Shown piece by piece: positions 17,286-25,279 of a stretch of DNA of 64,000 nucleotides. The translations under genes were made by a program, and so were the position numbers. Position 1 is the first letter of the stretch, and every line of letters begins with the position of its first letter. The notes beneath the pieces were generated by a model. The model did not search any database and had not been told where the DNA came from. It worked only from the letters and a program-made list of their open reading frames with translations. This DNA is from Bacillota bacterium (GTDB taxonomy: Bacteria; Bacillota; Clostridia; Acetivibrionales; DTU013). The stretch is taken from NCBI GenBank assembly GCA_023426125.1, contig JAFABI010000065.1:62001-126000 (forward strand). Direction: 5' to 3'.

Positions 17286-17535
17286 GATTGCATTTGAGGA
17301 CGCGCAATGCGTTCCCCTACACTTTTTCAGCTGCATATGTGCCACTCGGCTGCATGGGCGTTGGTATGAAAAAACTTGATACATGGGTGGCCATTGGCCG
17401 TCCGACAGTTATTTGGCCTGGATTGCATTTGCGGACGCGCAATGCGCGCCCCTACACTTTTCAGATACATATGTGCTACTCGGCTGCATGAGCATTGGTA
17501 TGAAAAACTTGATGTATGGGCGATCATTGGCTGTT
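17286..17535. repeat. 135-bp tandem duplication containing palindromic modules
   Basis: The unit starting GATTGCATTT at 17286 repeats at 17421 with scattered substitutions; the second copy is incomplete at its end. Each unit carries two palindromic modules (see the BIME-like repeats). The region is gene-free (17172-17643); short open frames across it are not convincing. Confidence 0.75.
17385..17456. repeat. BIME-like inverted pair of palindromic modules
   Basis: Left module 17385-17404 (centre GCCATTGGC, right flank CGTCCG), a 26-nt linker containing GATTGCATTT, then the inverted right module 17431-17456 (centre CGCAATGCG, ending GCCCCTACAC). The same architecture and linker length recur at 30000-30072. 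Confidence 0.7.
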
Positions 17536-17544
17536 AAGCGTTCA

Positions 17545-17573
17545 GTGTAGGGGCGGCCATTGGCCGTCCGCCC
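17545..17573. repeat. Single palindromic module
   Basis: A complete left-type module: GTGTAGGGGCG, centre GCCATTGGC, then CGTCCGCCC. A degraded relative (GGGCGATCATTGGC) lies just before it at 17516-17530. Confidence 0.65.
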
Positions 17574-17591
17574 ATGATATATTGTAAAGCT

Positions 17592-17622
17592 AAGGGGGGG
17601 AATAAACTCCTTCCCCCCCTTT
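17592..17622 (-). terminator. htpG terminator hairpin
   Basis: AAGGGGGGG (17592-17600) pairs with CCCCCCCTT (17613-17621) around a 12-nt loop, just past the htpG stop. The very stable G7/C7 stem is followed by a weak T-rich tail. Confidence 0.6.
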
Positions 17623-17643
17623 AATCATCCAAATGTATTCCGG

Positions 17644-19572
17644 CTATCCTGCGGACTCAATATCTGCAAGCCTTGACAGAAGCTGGTTGCTTCTGTCAAT
17701 AAACCTGGTCATGGCCTCCGGCTCCAGTTGTTTATTGCTCATGACGGCAAGGTCGTAAATATGCTGACATATCATATCCGTATCCGCTTTCCTGTCTTCC
17801 ATGTCTTTCAGCTTTATCAGCGCCTTGATCAGATGATTGTTCCTGTTCAGGACCAGTGTCTGCTCTTCGGGGAACATGCTGCGCATATCCATACCACCGC
17901 CATACATCCTGCTCATTTCCTGCATTCTCCTTGAATACTCGGAAAGCAGTATCATTCCGGGAACCGACGTTACCTTCAATGCCTCTACCTGGACTTTCAG
18001 CTTATCGTCGGCAAGAGCGGCCTTAAACAATTTCTCCAGATCTTCGGCAACAGATTTATCCGCCTCCTTATCCCCGCTTTCCTTCAAATTGTCGGAGAGG
18101 TCAGAGTCAATCCGTGTAAATTTAATGTTGTTTTCCTTCGTCTCAAGGAACTGGATGAAATGGTTGTCGATCATGGAGGTGAGGATCACGGCTTCCATGG
18201 CGTGCTCCTTGAATATCCTGATATACTGCGACTGCTGCTTCTCGTCTGTTACATAAAAGACCTTGTTTTCATGCTTTTCCTTGTTTCTTTCAAGGTAATC
18301 CTTCAGTGTGACGTAGTCGCCGTTTGTGGTTTTGAAAATCACAATATCCTTTGCCTTGTCATAGAACTTGGCTTCCCGGATGCAGCCATACTTCACAAAG
18401 GGGTTTATATCGTCCCAGTATTTATTATAGTTTTCTCTCTCGGTTTCATAAATTGAGGTTAGCTTGTCCGCCACTTTTTTGGTGATATGGGTGGATATTT
18501 TAGAGACATAGCCGTCATTCTGCAGGAAGCTCCTGGAAACATTCAGCGGCAGATCCGGACAGTCGATAACGCCCTTCAGCAGCATCAGGAATTCGGGAAT
18601 TACCTCCTTGATATTGTCCGCCACAAACACCTGGTTGTAATACAGCTTGATCTGGCCTTCGTTGGTCTCAAACTCATGCTTAAGCTTCGGAAAGAACAGA
18701 ATACCTTTCAAGTTGAAGGGGTAATCCATATTCAGGTGGATCCAGAACAGCGGCTCGTTGAAATCATGGAAAACCTTTGTATAAAAGTCCTTGTATTCCT
18801 GGTCGGTAGAATCCTTGGGATTTTTGAGCCAGAGCGGATGGGTATCGTTTATGGGCTTGGGCTCTTCCTTTTTCTCTTCTTTCTCTTCTTTTTCTTCTTC
18901 CCCTTTGTCCTTCTTATCCTCTGGTTCATCCTTTTTTGCGGCATCCTCAAGATAGACCTCAAAAGGCAGGAACGAGCAGTATTTCACCAAGACTTCCCTC
19001 ATTTTGAAGTACTCCAGGAATTCCACACTGTCCTCGGACAGGTATAAGGTTACGGTTGTACCTCTTTCGGTACGGTCGGATTCGTCCATTTCATATTCGG
19101 TACCTCCACTGCTTGTCCACCTGACAGCTTTTGCGCCATTCTGCCAGGACAGGGTATCGATACTGACCTTTTCCGACACCATGAAGGCCGAATAGAAGCC
19201 AAGGCCGAAATGGCCGATGATCTGATTTCCTTCATCCGCTTTATCCTTATATTTTTCCAGGAAATCCACCGCCCCGGAAAACGCTATTTGATTGATATAT
19301 TTCTTTACTTCCTCATCGGTCATCCCAATGCCGTTATCCATGACCTTGATGGTTTTGTCGTCTTTGTTGACAATCACCTTGATTCTATATTGTTCTTCTT
19401 CCCCAACCTGTGCCTCACCGATGGAAACCAGCTTCTTAAGCTTGCTGATGGCATCGTTGGAATTTGATACCAGTTCACGGACAAAGATGTCCTTTTCCGA
19501 ATAAAGCCATTTTTTTATAATGGGCAGGATATTTTCTGTATGAATGGATATGTGTCCATTTTCAAGCGGCAT
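17644..19572 (-). CDS. htpG: Hsp90-family chaperone HtpG
   Basis: A 642-residue ATP-dependent chaperone. The N-terminal GHKL ATPase domain has the family motifs ELVSNSNDA, MDNGIGMT and GHFGLGFYSAF. Middle and C-terminal dimerisation domains follow. Residues 211-240 form a Lys/Glu-rich charged linker, which most bacterial HtpG proteins lack and eukaryotic Hsp90 has. A CIRCE element lies upstream, so HrcA repression and heat induction are expected. Confidence 0.95.
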   Translation of the reverse strand: MPLENGHISIHTENILPIIKKWLYSEKDIFVRELVSNSNDAISKLKKLVSIGEAQVGEEEQYRIKVIVNKDDKTIKVMDNGIGMTDEEVKKYINQIAFSGAVDFLEKYKDKADEGNQIIGHFGLGFYSAFMVSEKVSIDTLSWQNGAKAVRWTSSGGTEYEMDESDRTERGTTVTLYLSEDSVEFLEYFKMREVLVKYCSFLPFEVYLEDAAKKDEPEDKKDKGEEEKEEKEEKKEEPKPINDTHPLWLKNPKDSTDQEYKDFYTKVFHDFNEPLFWIHLNMDYPFNLKGILFFPKLKHEFETNEGQIKLYYNQVFVADNIKEVIPEFLMLLKGVIDCPDLPLNVSRSFLQNDGYVSKISTHITKKVADKLTSIYETERENYNKYWDDINPFVKYGCIREAKFYDKAKDIVIFKTTNGDYVTLKDYLERNKEKHENKVFYVTDEKQQSQYIRIFKEHAMEAVILTSMIDNHFIQFLETKENNIKFTRIDSDLSDNLKESGDKEADKSVAEDLEKLFKAALADDKLKVQVEALKVTSVPGMILLSEYSRRMQEMSRMYGGGMDMRSMFPEEQTLVLNRNNHLIKALIKLKDMEDRKADTDMICQHIYDLAVMSNKQLEPEAMTRFIDRSNQLLSRLADIESAG

Positions 19573-19617
19573 TTTGAACCCTCCTGTAAATAATTTTGTT
19601 TTTCATCTACTAAATAT

Positions 19618-19645
19618 ATTATAACTTTGCGGAATTCCTTGTCAA
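19618..19645 (-). promoter_or_regulatory. htpG promoter
   Basis: On the minus strand TTGACA (19640-19645) and TATAAT (19618-19623) are both perfect consensus with a 16-bp spacer. Confidence 0.75.
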
Positions 19646-19652
19646 GAAAAAA

Positions 19653-19679
19653 TTAGCACTCTAACGACGAGAGTGCTAA
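19653..19679. promoter_or_regulatory. CIRCE element (HrcA operator)
   Basis: TTAGCACTC (19653-19661), 9-nt spacer, GAGTGCTAA (19671-19679): a perfect match to the CIRCE consensus. It lies 7 bp upstream of the -35 box, not over the transcription start as is usual. Confidence 0.93.
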
Positions 19680-19700
19680 TTACATTTAAATTCATTTTTG

Positions 19701-20120
19701 TCAGGTAAACTTAAGAAATACAATGTGTTTGTCCAACCGGATGAACCGGTTGTTAAAAAGCTTCTTGAGACAGGTTTTAAGATGCTCGTCGGCTTCGGAA
19801 AAGCAGAAACCGTACTCGTACTCGTTAACTTCCATTCCCGTTTTGTGAATAATGCGGCCGTTTAGCTTGAAGGTATGCTCCAATACAGCGAATCTGAATT
19901 CAAGCAATACACGGTCGTCTATAGGGAGGCTGAGCGGTGAAACAAACCTTAACCCGCCAGGGCTGAGGTCGACAAGTCTCACCCTTGCAGTGCCTGCAAC
20001 TACCTTGCTCTCGCCGATGCGGACGATGGTAACGTCTGCATAAGCCGGACTTTCCGGCTTTATCCGCATATACTTCCTGCCATAATTTCTTTCCGGCATA
20101 GTTCCACCTGCTGCAGGCAT
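19701..20120 (-). CDS. PilZ-domain protein (probable c-di-GMP receptor)
   Basis: Up to 139 residues. It has both c-di-GMP-binding motifs of PilZ: RxxxR (RKYMR) near the N-terminus and DxSxxG (DLSPGG) about 30 residues later, so binding is probably intact. No YcgR N-terminal or other domain is attached. The start is uncertain: ATG at 20120 has no good ribosome site, while ATG at 20099 follows AGGTGG. It ends 22 bp before the CIRCE element and is otherwise isolated. Confidence 0.8.
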   Translation of the reverse strand: MPAAGGTMPERNYGRKYMRIKPESPAYADVTIVRIGESKVVAGTARVRLVDLSPGGLRFVSPLSLPIDDRVLLEFRFAVLEHTFKLNGRIIHKTGMEVNEYEYGFCFSEADEHLKTCLKKLFNNRFIRLDKHIVFLKFT

Positions 20121-20199
20121 GGAAATAATAAGTATTTTGCCACTGTTGGAAAGCTCATTGTTCTTTTCTCATACATATAGCCTGTTCAGCAAATTCATA

Positions 20200-21054
20200 T
20201 TACCATATTTTTACATGTCCATCAATATATTTTTTGATTATTTTATCATATTCTTCCCGCACAGCCTTTATTGCCGGATTTTTTGCGGATTGAAAGCCAA
20301 GCTCTCCGACTTCTGCCACCGGCAATACTTTTATTGAGGTCCCGGACAGGAAAAGCCCGTCCATATCCTTTAGCAGACTAACTGCCGTAAGCGTTTCACA
20401 AACTTCATATCCCGCAATTCTGCATGCTTCCATCACATATTTCCGCGTAATGCCTTTGAGCACATAAGTGTCCGGCGCCGTATAAATCCTGTTTCCCTTG
20501 ACGAAAAACACATTTGATTTGCTTCCCTCGGTGATACTTCCGTCATCCCTGCACAGGAGAACCTCAAAATAATCCCCTTCTCTTATCTTTTTATCGGCGG
20601 CATACCTGTAGGCATGATTCAAAAGCTTTATATTGGGGTTTTCCCTTTCAAGCTGCATCAAGCCTGCCTTTACGCCGTTTTCGAATAATTCCTCTTCGGG
20701 ATAATGGCTTTTGCTGATATACAGCAGGATTTGACTGCCGGTTTCTGCGAAGATGGCCATTATCTTCACATTGCAATTTATCTGTCCATTGGCCTCAATG
20801 GTTCTTTTAATTTCACCGGCCAGGGAACTGCAGGTAAAATCCGTTTCATATCCGATATTCCTCATGGAAATCCGCATACGTTCATAATGATCCTCCAAAA
20901 AAAGCGGCACACCCGCAATGATTCTTATGATTTCATATACGGCTTGATTTCCAACCGGTTCGGCTATTTCCATGTGATTGGAATCCCTGAGTTCGCCATT
21001 GTAAATATAGTATCTTCCAGCATTATCCGTCATTTTCCAACACCCTTTATTCAT
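20200..21054 (-). CDS. Class IV aminotransferase (IlvE/D-amino acid transaminase fold)
   Basis: Up to 284 residues. The fold-type IV PLP enzyme pattern is present: early EIIRIIAGVPLFLEDHYERM, the PLP-lysine region NIKLLNHAY, and the signature TEGSKSNVFFV. Members include branched-chain aminotransferase, D-alanine transaminase and aminodeoxychorismate lyase; the sequence does not separate them. A start at MTDN (21033) is also possible. It is a single gene on this strand. Confidence 0.85.
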   Translation of the reverse strand: MNKGCWKMTDNAGRYYIYNGELRDSNHMEIAEPVGNQAVYEIIRIIAGVPLFLEDHYERMRISMRNIGYETDFTCSSLAGEIKRTIEANGQINCNVKIMAIFAETGSQILLYISKSHYPEEELFENGVKAGLMQLERENPNIKLLNHAYRYAADKKIREGDYFEVLLCRDDGSITEGSKSNVFFVKGNRIYTAPDTYVLKGITRKYVMEACRIAGYEVCETLTAVSLLKDMDGLFLSGTSIKVLPVAEVGELGFQSAKNPAIKAVREEYDKIIKKYIDGHVKIW

Positions 21055-21198
21055 TTTCTATAAATACTACAGTGTAAACTACCGAATGGCTCCTTACAGA
21101 AATAATGCATTAAGACGTTTGTGATATTCCGCAAGGCGCACTAATGTGAAATTAAAAATGAAGTTTTCGCTGTAGTACTAATGCATTATACCATAAAG

Positions 21199-21235
21199 AA
21201 AGACTGTCTGCACCCCGGCAAACAGTCTTTTTTTT
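21199..21235 (-). terminator. Terminator downstream of the SLH gene (possibly bidirectional)
   Basis: AAAGACTGT pairs with ACAGTCTTT around a 14-nt loop. The plus side has a T8 tract. The minus side, which follows the SLH gene, reads TTTCTTT. No plus-strand gene ends here. Confidence 0.65.
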
Positions 21236-21278
21236 ATGTAACTTTTTATCCCCGGACCAGCCTGAAAATGTCCATTGA

Positions 21279-22352
21279 CTACTTTTCAGGCACTACCGCT
21301 CTTACGGCATTTCCGGCAACCTTTTTATCGCCGTATAGTGCGGTCACGCTGAAGAAATACTCTTCTCCGGCTTCAAATCTGCCGCCGATGTCTCCTCCGA
21401 AATAGTAGTCTCCGCTTTTTATTACCGCATAGGTCGTATTTCGATTGGTTATCAGCTGAAAGTATCCGTCGTCAGGATATGCCGGCTCGGTATGTCCTCT
21501 GGAGGCAACCACCCTGTACCCGGAAAAGCTGCTGTCATTGATTTTATTCCATTTGATAATTATTTTATTGTCAGATGTTTCATATGTCACTTCCGGTACG
21601 GTATATCCGGTGCTGTCATCAATGGGAATGATGTCCTGGGATCCGTCGTAAACGTCTTTTTCTTCTTCAAGCGTGATTTTTTCCTCATTCTGCTTGAAAG
21701 CATTATATAAAAGCACTGCTGCCTGCGCACGGCTCAGGGTTTCCTGGGGGCCAAACATTTTTTTGCCGTTCTGGGTATATCCCTGCATAATTTTATATTT
21801 TACCGCCAGCGCCACATATTTTCTCAATCTTGGCGAAATCTCCTCTTCATCCTCATAGGAATCCAGTATGCTTTCATCCACTGTTTCCTTTGAATATCCC
21901 AGAGCTTTCACAAGGGCTACCGCCATATCCTCGCGCATCGAAGGCTCCGAAGGATGATAGTAAAGGTCGCCGTTATCGGTCCTGTAAACCGTAAGATAAG
22001 GCTTTGCAGTTTCCACATAAATAAACTGCCAGCTGCCTTTCTTAACATCTTTGAAGGAAGAGACCTCGGGGTTCTTCAACTTCAATTTTAACGTAAGCAC
22101 CATCATTTTGGCGAATTCATCCCTTGCAACGGCTTTATCCGGGCTGAACTTCCCGTTGCCCGTACCCTCCGCAATTTTGTTCCCCAGCATCCAGGATATG
22201 GCGTTAAAAGCCCAATGCGTCCTGGGGACATCCTTGAATTCGTTTTTGCCGTTTTCATGGCCGGATCCGGTGGCAAATGCCGTTAACGGCATGGCTAGAG
22301 TAATCATCAATACCAGACTTAAGGAAACGAGAGATCTTTTTTTAAAGCTCAT
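21279..22352 (-). CDS. S-layer homology (SLH) domain protein
   Basis: About 357 residues with a signal peptide (hydrophobic stretch ending in PLTAFATG). Three SLH repeats follow: FKDVPRTHWAFNAI at about 40-95, FKDVKKGSWQFIYV at about 100-165 and a weaker third at about 170-225 (ARAQAAVLLYNAF-like). The C-terminal part resembles a fibronectin type III module. SLH domains anchor proteins to pyruvylated cell-wall polymer. The chosen ATG has AAGGAGTG 8 nt upstream; an ATG 8 codons earlier lacks this. Function is probably structural or adhesive. Confidence 0.85.
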   Translation of the reverse strand: MSFKKRSLVSLSLVLMITLAMPLTAFATGSGHENGKNEFKDVPRTHWAFNAISWMLGNKIAEGTGNGKFSPDKAVARDEFAKMMVLTLKLKLKNPEVSSFKDVKKGSWQFIYVETAKPYLTVYRTDNGDLYYHPSEPSMREDMAVALVKALGYSKETVDESILDSYEDEEEISPRLRKYVALAVKYKIMQGYTQNGKKMFGPQETLSRAQAAVLLYNAFKQNEEKITLEEEKDVYDGSQDIIPIDDSTGYTVPEVTYETSDNKIIIKWNKINDSSFSGYRVVASRGHTEPAYPDDGYFQLITNRNTTYAVIKSGDYYFGGDIGGRFEAGEEYFFSVTALYGDKKVAGNAVRAVVPEK

Positions 22353-22523
22353 TATTTTCACACTCCTTTCTGGCATAATTATATTAAAACTGCAAAATTT
22401 ACAAAATAGGCCGGCTTTCTCAAATTATTGCATTCGTAAGCAGGACTGCCTATTAATCCTATAAGGTTATAGTCCCAACAGATACACCTTCAATTCATAC
22501 ATTGAAGCGATGCAAAGAATTCA

Positions 22524-22552
22524 TTGAAATTCCGCTTTTTTTGGTATATTAT
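22524..22552 (+). promoter_or_regulatory. Promoter of the class I aminotransferase gene
   Basis: TTGAAA (22524-22529), 17-bp spacer, TATTAT (22547-22552), about 60 bp upstream of the start codon. Confidence 0.5.
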
Positions 22553-22613
22553 ATACAATAATAAAAAAGTGTTTTGCCGTAGTACAAGCTAAAATAACTG
22601 AGGAGTTGATAAT

Positions 22614-23798
22614 ATGATTTCCAGCAAGATTAAGGATAACTTAAGCAAAGCATCTTTTATCAGGGCTATGTTTGAAGAAGGTGAAAGGCTCCGTGGGCAG
22701 TACAGCGCAGACAAAGTCTTTGATTTCTCCATTGGGAATCCTGATATAGAGCCGCCGTTCATTGTGAAGGAAGCATTAAAAAAAGCAGTGATGGACGATA
22801 GACCGAAGATTCACGGTTATATGAGCAATGCCGGCTACCAGAATGTAAGGGCAAGTATTGCCAGGCGTTTGGCAAAGGACACCGAAGCTTTAGTTTCGCC
22901 GGAAAACATCGTGATGACCTGTGGCGCAGGCGGGGCTTTGAATGTAGTGTTAAAAACCCTGCTGAACCCCGGCGATGAGGTCATCGTGCTTTCCCCCTAT
23001 TTCGTTGAATACCTGTTTTATATTGATAATCATGGCGGAAAAAGTGTGATTGTTCCAACCGATCCGGCTACCTTCCAGCCCGATCCCGAAAAAATATACG
23101 GTGCAGTCACTGAAAAGACCAAGGCCATCATCATCAATTCCCCGCATAACCCTACGGGTGTGATTTATTCCAGGGCTGTACTGGAAAAAATGGCTGAAAA
23201 GCTTGCTGCCAGAGAAAGAGAATTCGGTACCTCCATTTGTGTTATTTCGGATGAGCCCTATGGGAAAATCGTTTATGACAACGCCGAGGTACCTGCTGTC
23301 TTTACGGTATTCAAGAACTCCATCCTTGTGGATTCTTTCAGCAAGTCCCTTTCCCTGCCCGGTGAAAGGATCGGATATATTGCCGCCAATCCAGCCATTG
23401 ACAATGTGCAATTGCTTATGGACGGCTTGATATTCTGCAACAGGACCCTGGGCTATGTGAATGCCCCGGCATTATTCCAGCGCATACTCCCCGAGTCCCT
23501 GAACGCAGTCGTGGAAGTGGAGGAATACAAGAAAAGACGGGATATGCTTTATGACGGCCTGATTCAATGCGGATATGAATGCATCAAGCCCGCAGGCGCC
23601 TTCTATCTGTTCCCCAAATCCTTGATTCCCGACGATGTGGAGTTTTGCAAACGCGCCATGAAGTACAATCTGGTCATCGTACCCGGAAAAGGCTTCGGTT
23701 GCCCCGGCCATTTCAGAATAGCCTATTGCGTGGACAGCAATATCATTAAAAATTCCCTGCCGGCCTTCGAAGCCCTGGCAAAGGAATTTAAGCGCTGA
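22614..23798 (+). CDS. Class I/II PLP-dependent aminotransferase
   Basis: A 394-residue fold-type I aminotransferase. It has the conserved NSPHNPTGVIYS motif, ISDEPYGKIVYD, the PLP-lysine segment SFSKSLSLPGERIGY, and the C-terminal arginine in FRIAYCVD. Related to aspartate/aromatic or methionine-type transaminases; the amino donor is not assignable. The ATG follows TGAGGAGTTGATAAT. It is monocistronic and ends at a strong palindromic terminator. Confidence 0.88.
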   Translation: MISSKIKDNLSKASFIRAMFEEGERLRGQYSADKVFDFSIGNPDIEPPFIVKEALKKAVMDDRPKIHGYMSNAGYQNVRASIARRLAKDTEALVSPENIVMTCGAGGALNVVLKTLLNPGDEVIVLSPYFVEYLFYIDNHGGKSVIVPTDPATFQPDPEKIYGAVTEKTKAIIINSPHNPTGVIYSRAVLEKMAEKLAAREREFGTSICVISDEPYGKIVYDNAEVPAVFTVFKNSILVDSFSKSLSLPGERIGYIAANPAIDNVQLLMDGLIFCNRTLGYVNAPALFQRILPESLNAVVEVEEYKKRRDMLYDGLIQCGYECIKPAGAFYLFPKSLIPDDVEFCKRAMKYNLVIVPGKGFGCPGHFRIAYCVDSNIIKNSLPAFEALAKEFKR

Positions 23799-23827
23799 CG
23801 AAAAGATAACTTACGCTTGCATCCTTT

Positions 23828-23853
23828 AAGGGCGGCCATTGGCCGCCCTTTTA
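23828..23853 (+). terminator. Palindromic terminator between convergent genes
   Basis: AAGGGCGGCCA pairs with TGGCCGCCCTT over one central base, followed by TTAAT. The core matches the GCCATTGGC centre of the dispersed palindromic modules, suggesting a module was recruited as terminator. It abuts the thiN stop codon. Confidence 0.65.
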
Positions 23854-24489
23854 ATCCCTTGATTTTATAACCAGCAGCAAGCCTTCTTTTATGCTGACAC
23901 TTGCCGTTTCCTCTGCAAATTCATTGCTTACACCCCAGGTGGTGCCGAATTCCAACGTTGCATCCGTTAGCGGATAATACATTCCCTCGGTGGTGACGCC
24001 TGTAACTTTGCCTCCCACAGGAACCAACGATATTCTGACATCCTTTTCCTTTGTAAGCTTCATGCTTTTGTTTATCATTCGTATTTCATTATGCTCATCT
24101 GCCAGGATGCCGGCAGCCCCAGCTTCCAAAAGCATTCTCAGCAGAAAAACGTTTGCCAGGGTATGGTCGAGCCGCGTTCCGGCGGCTCCCAGCAGGATAA
24201 CCTCGTCACAGCCCCTATCCATTGCAAGCTGCACCGCCAGCTGCGTATCCGTTGCATCCTTTTCCGAAGGGAACCGGACAATCTCCACGTTTGCAGCCAG
24301 AAGTAAATCCAGGTCGCCTTCGCTGATGGAATCAAAATCGCCAACCAGGATATCCGGCAATTTGCCCAGCTTCCTCAAGTGATTTGCACCACCGTCGGCG
24401 CAGATGATCAAATCCGCTTTTTCAAAATATTTTTCTATCAATGCATAATCCGTAATGGATCCACTACATACAATAATACCAGTCATCAT
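23851..24489 (-). CDS. thiN: Thiamine diphosphokinase
   Basis: A 212-residue enzyme that converts thiamine to thiamine diphosphate with ATP. Family motifs are CADGGANHL, PDILVGDFDSI, the FPSEKDATDTQLA block and GAAGTRLDHTLANVFLL. The start carries two Met codons; either is possible. It closes the conserved rsgA-rpe-thiN order of Firmicutes. A palindrome lies in the 124-bp gap to rpe. Confidence 0.93.
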   Translation of the reverse strand: MMTGIIVCSGSITDYALIEKYFEKADLIICADGGANHLRKLGKLPDILVGDFDSISEGDLDLLLAANVEIVRFPSEKDATDTQLAVQLAMDRGCDEVILLGAAGTRLDHTLANVFLLRMLLEAGAAGILADEHNEIRMINKSMKLTKEKDVRISLVPVGGKVTGVTTEGMYYPLTDATLEFGTTWGVSNEFAEETASVSIKEGLLLVIKSRD

Positions 24490-24515
24490 CCACCTGCTTC
24501 CTGGATATCAGGGCG

Positions 24516-24594
24516 TCATGTCAGGGGGACAGGTACGTTGACACAACGATGTCAACGTACCTGTCCCCCTGACATGATTTTGTCCCCCTGACAC
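24516..24594. repeat. Long perfect palindrome with GGGGGACAGG core and partial third copy
   Basis: Arms 24516-24543 and 24550-24577 are perfectly complementary over 28 bp around the 6-nt loop CAACGA. Immediately after comes another copy of the outer arm sequence (GTCCCCCTGACAC at 24582-24594). It lies between rpe and thiN. Confidence 0.8.
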
Positions 24595-24613
24595 GGTTCC
24601 TCTGTGCTCACCT

Positions 24614-25279
24614 TTAGATCACTCCGCCATATGCTTTTTCCCGGAGGCTTCGGATGATTTCCGCGGTATCGGGGGCATTGAAAACGGTTGAGCCTGCCAC
24701 GATAACATTGGCGCCGGCTTCGGTGATCCGGTAGATATTGGTCAAATCGATGCCGCCATCTACCTCAATATCCATTTTCAAGCCTTTTCTTATGCACAGC
24801 GTTCTTAGTTCCCGCACCTTTTCCGTTACCGATTCGATAAAGGATTGGCCTCCAAAGCCGGGATTCACCGTCATCAAAAGCACCATATCAATATCGCCCA
24901 GGATCCAATCCACCCAGGACAGCGAAGTAGCCGGATTCAACGCAACCGCAGCCCTGGCGCCGGCCTGTTTGATCTTCTGCACTGTGCGGTGGAGATGCGG
25001 ACAGCTTTCCACATGGACGCAAATGATATCCGCCCCGGCGCTGGCAAAAGCATCTATGTAATTGTCGGCATTTTCAATCATAAGATGGACGTCAAATACC
25101 CGGCTGGTAGTTTTTCTAAGGCTTTTTACCACAGGCGGCCCAATGGTGATGTTAGGTACGAAATGCCCGTCCATGACGTCAATATGGATGTAATCTGCTC
25201 CGGCTTTGTCAATTTTGGCAATTTCCTCTCCCAGTCTGGAAAAGTCGGATGCCAGGATTGACGGTGCTATTTTTATCAT
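24614..25279 (-). CDS. rpe: Ribulose-phosphate 3-epimerase
   Basis: A 221-residue TIM-barrel enzyme of the pentose phosphate pathway that interconverts ribulose 5-phosphate and xylulose 5-phosphate. Motifs: IAPSILASDF at the N-terminus, the metal-binding HIDVMDGHFVPN, VHLMIEN, TVNPGFGGQ and DGGI. It overlaps rsgA by 4 nt (ATGA), so the pair is translationally coupled. Confidence 0.95.
   Translation of the reverse strand: MIKIAPSILASDFSRLGEEIAKIDKAGADYIHIDVMDGHFVPNITIGPPVVKSLRKTTSRVFDVHLMIENADNYIDAFASAGADIICVHVESCPHLHRTVQKIKQAGARAAVALNPATSLSWVDWILGDIDMVLLMTVNPGFGGQSFIESVTEKVRELRTLCIRKGLKMDIEVDGGIDLTNIYRITEAGANVIVAGSTVFNAPDTAEIIRSLREKAYGGVI

Noticed and set aside
17288..17491. Short open frames in the repeat cluster
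   Set aside because: They simply run through the 135-bp duplication and have no ribosome sites or domain.
17286..17573. CRISPR array
   Set aside because: The repeats are palindromic modules of varying orientation and spacing, with no regular spacers or cas genes.
22377..22613. Riboswitch upstream of the aminotransferase or SLH gene
   Set aside because: I could not match a c-di-GMP, T-box, SAM or other riboswitch core; only a promoter is supported.
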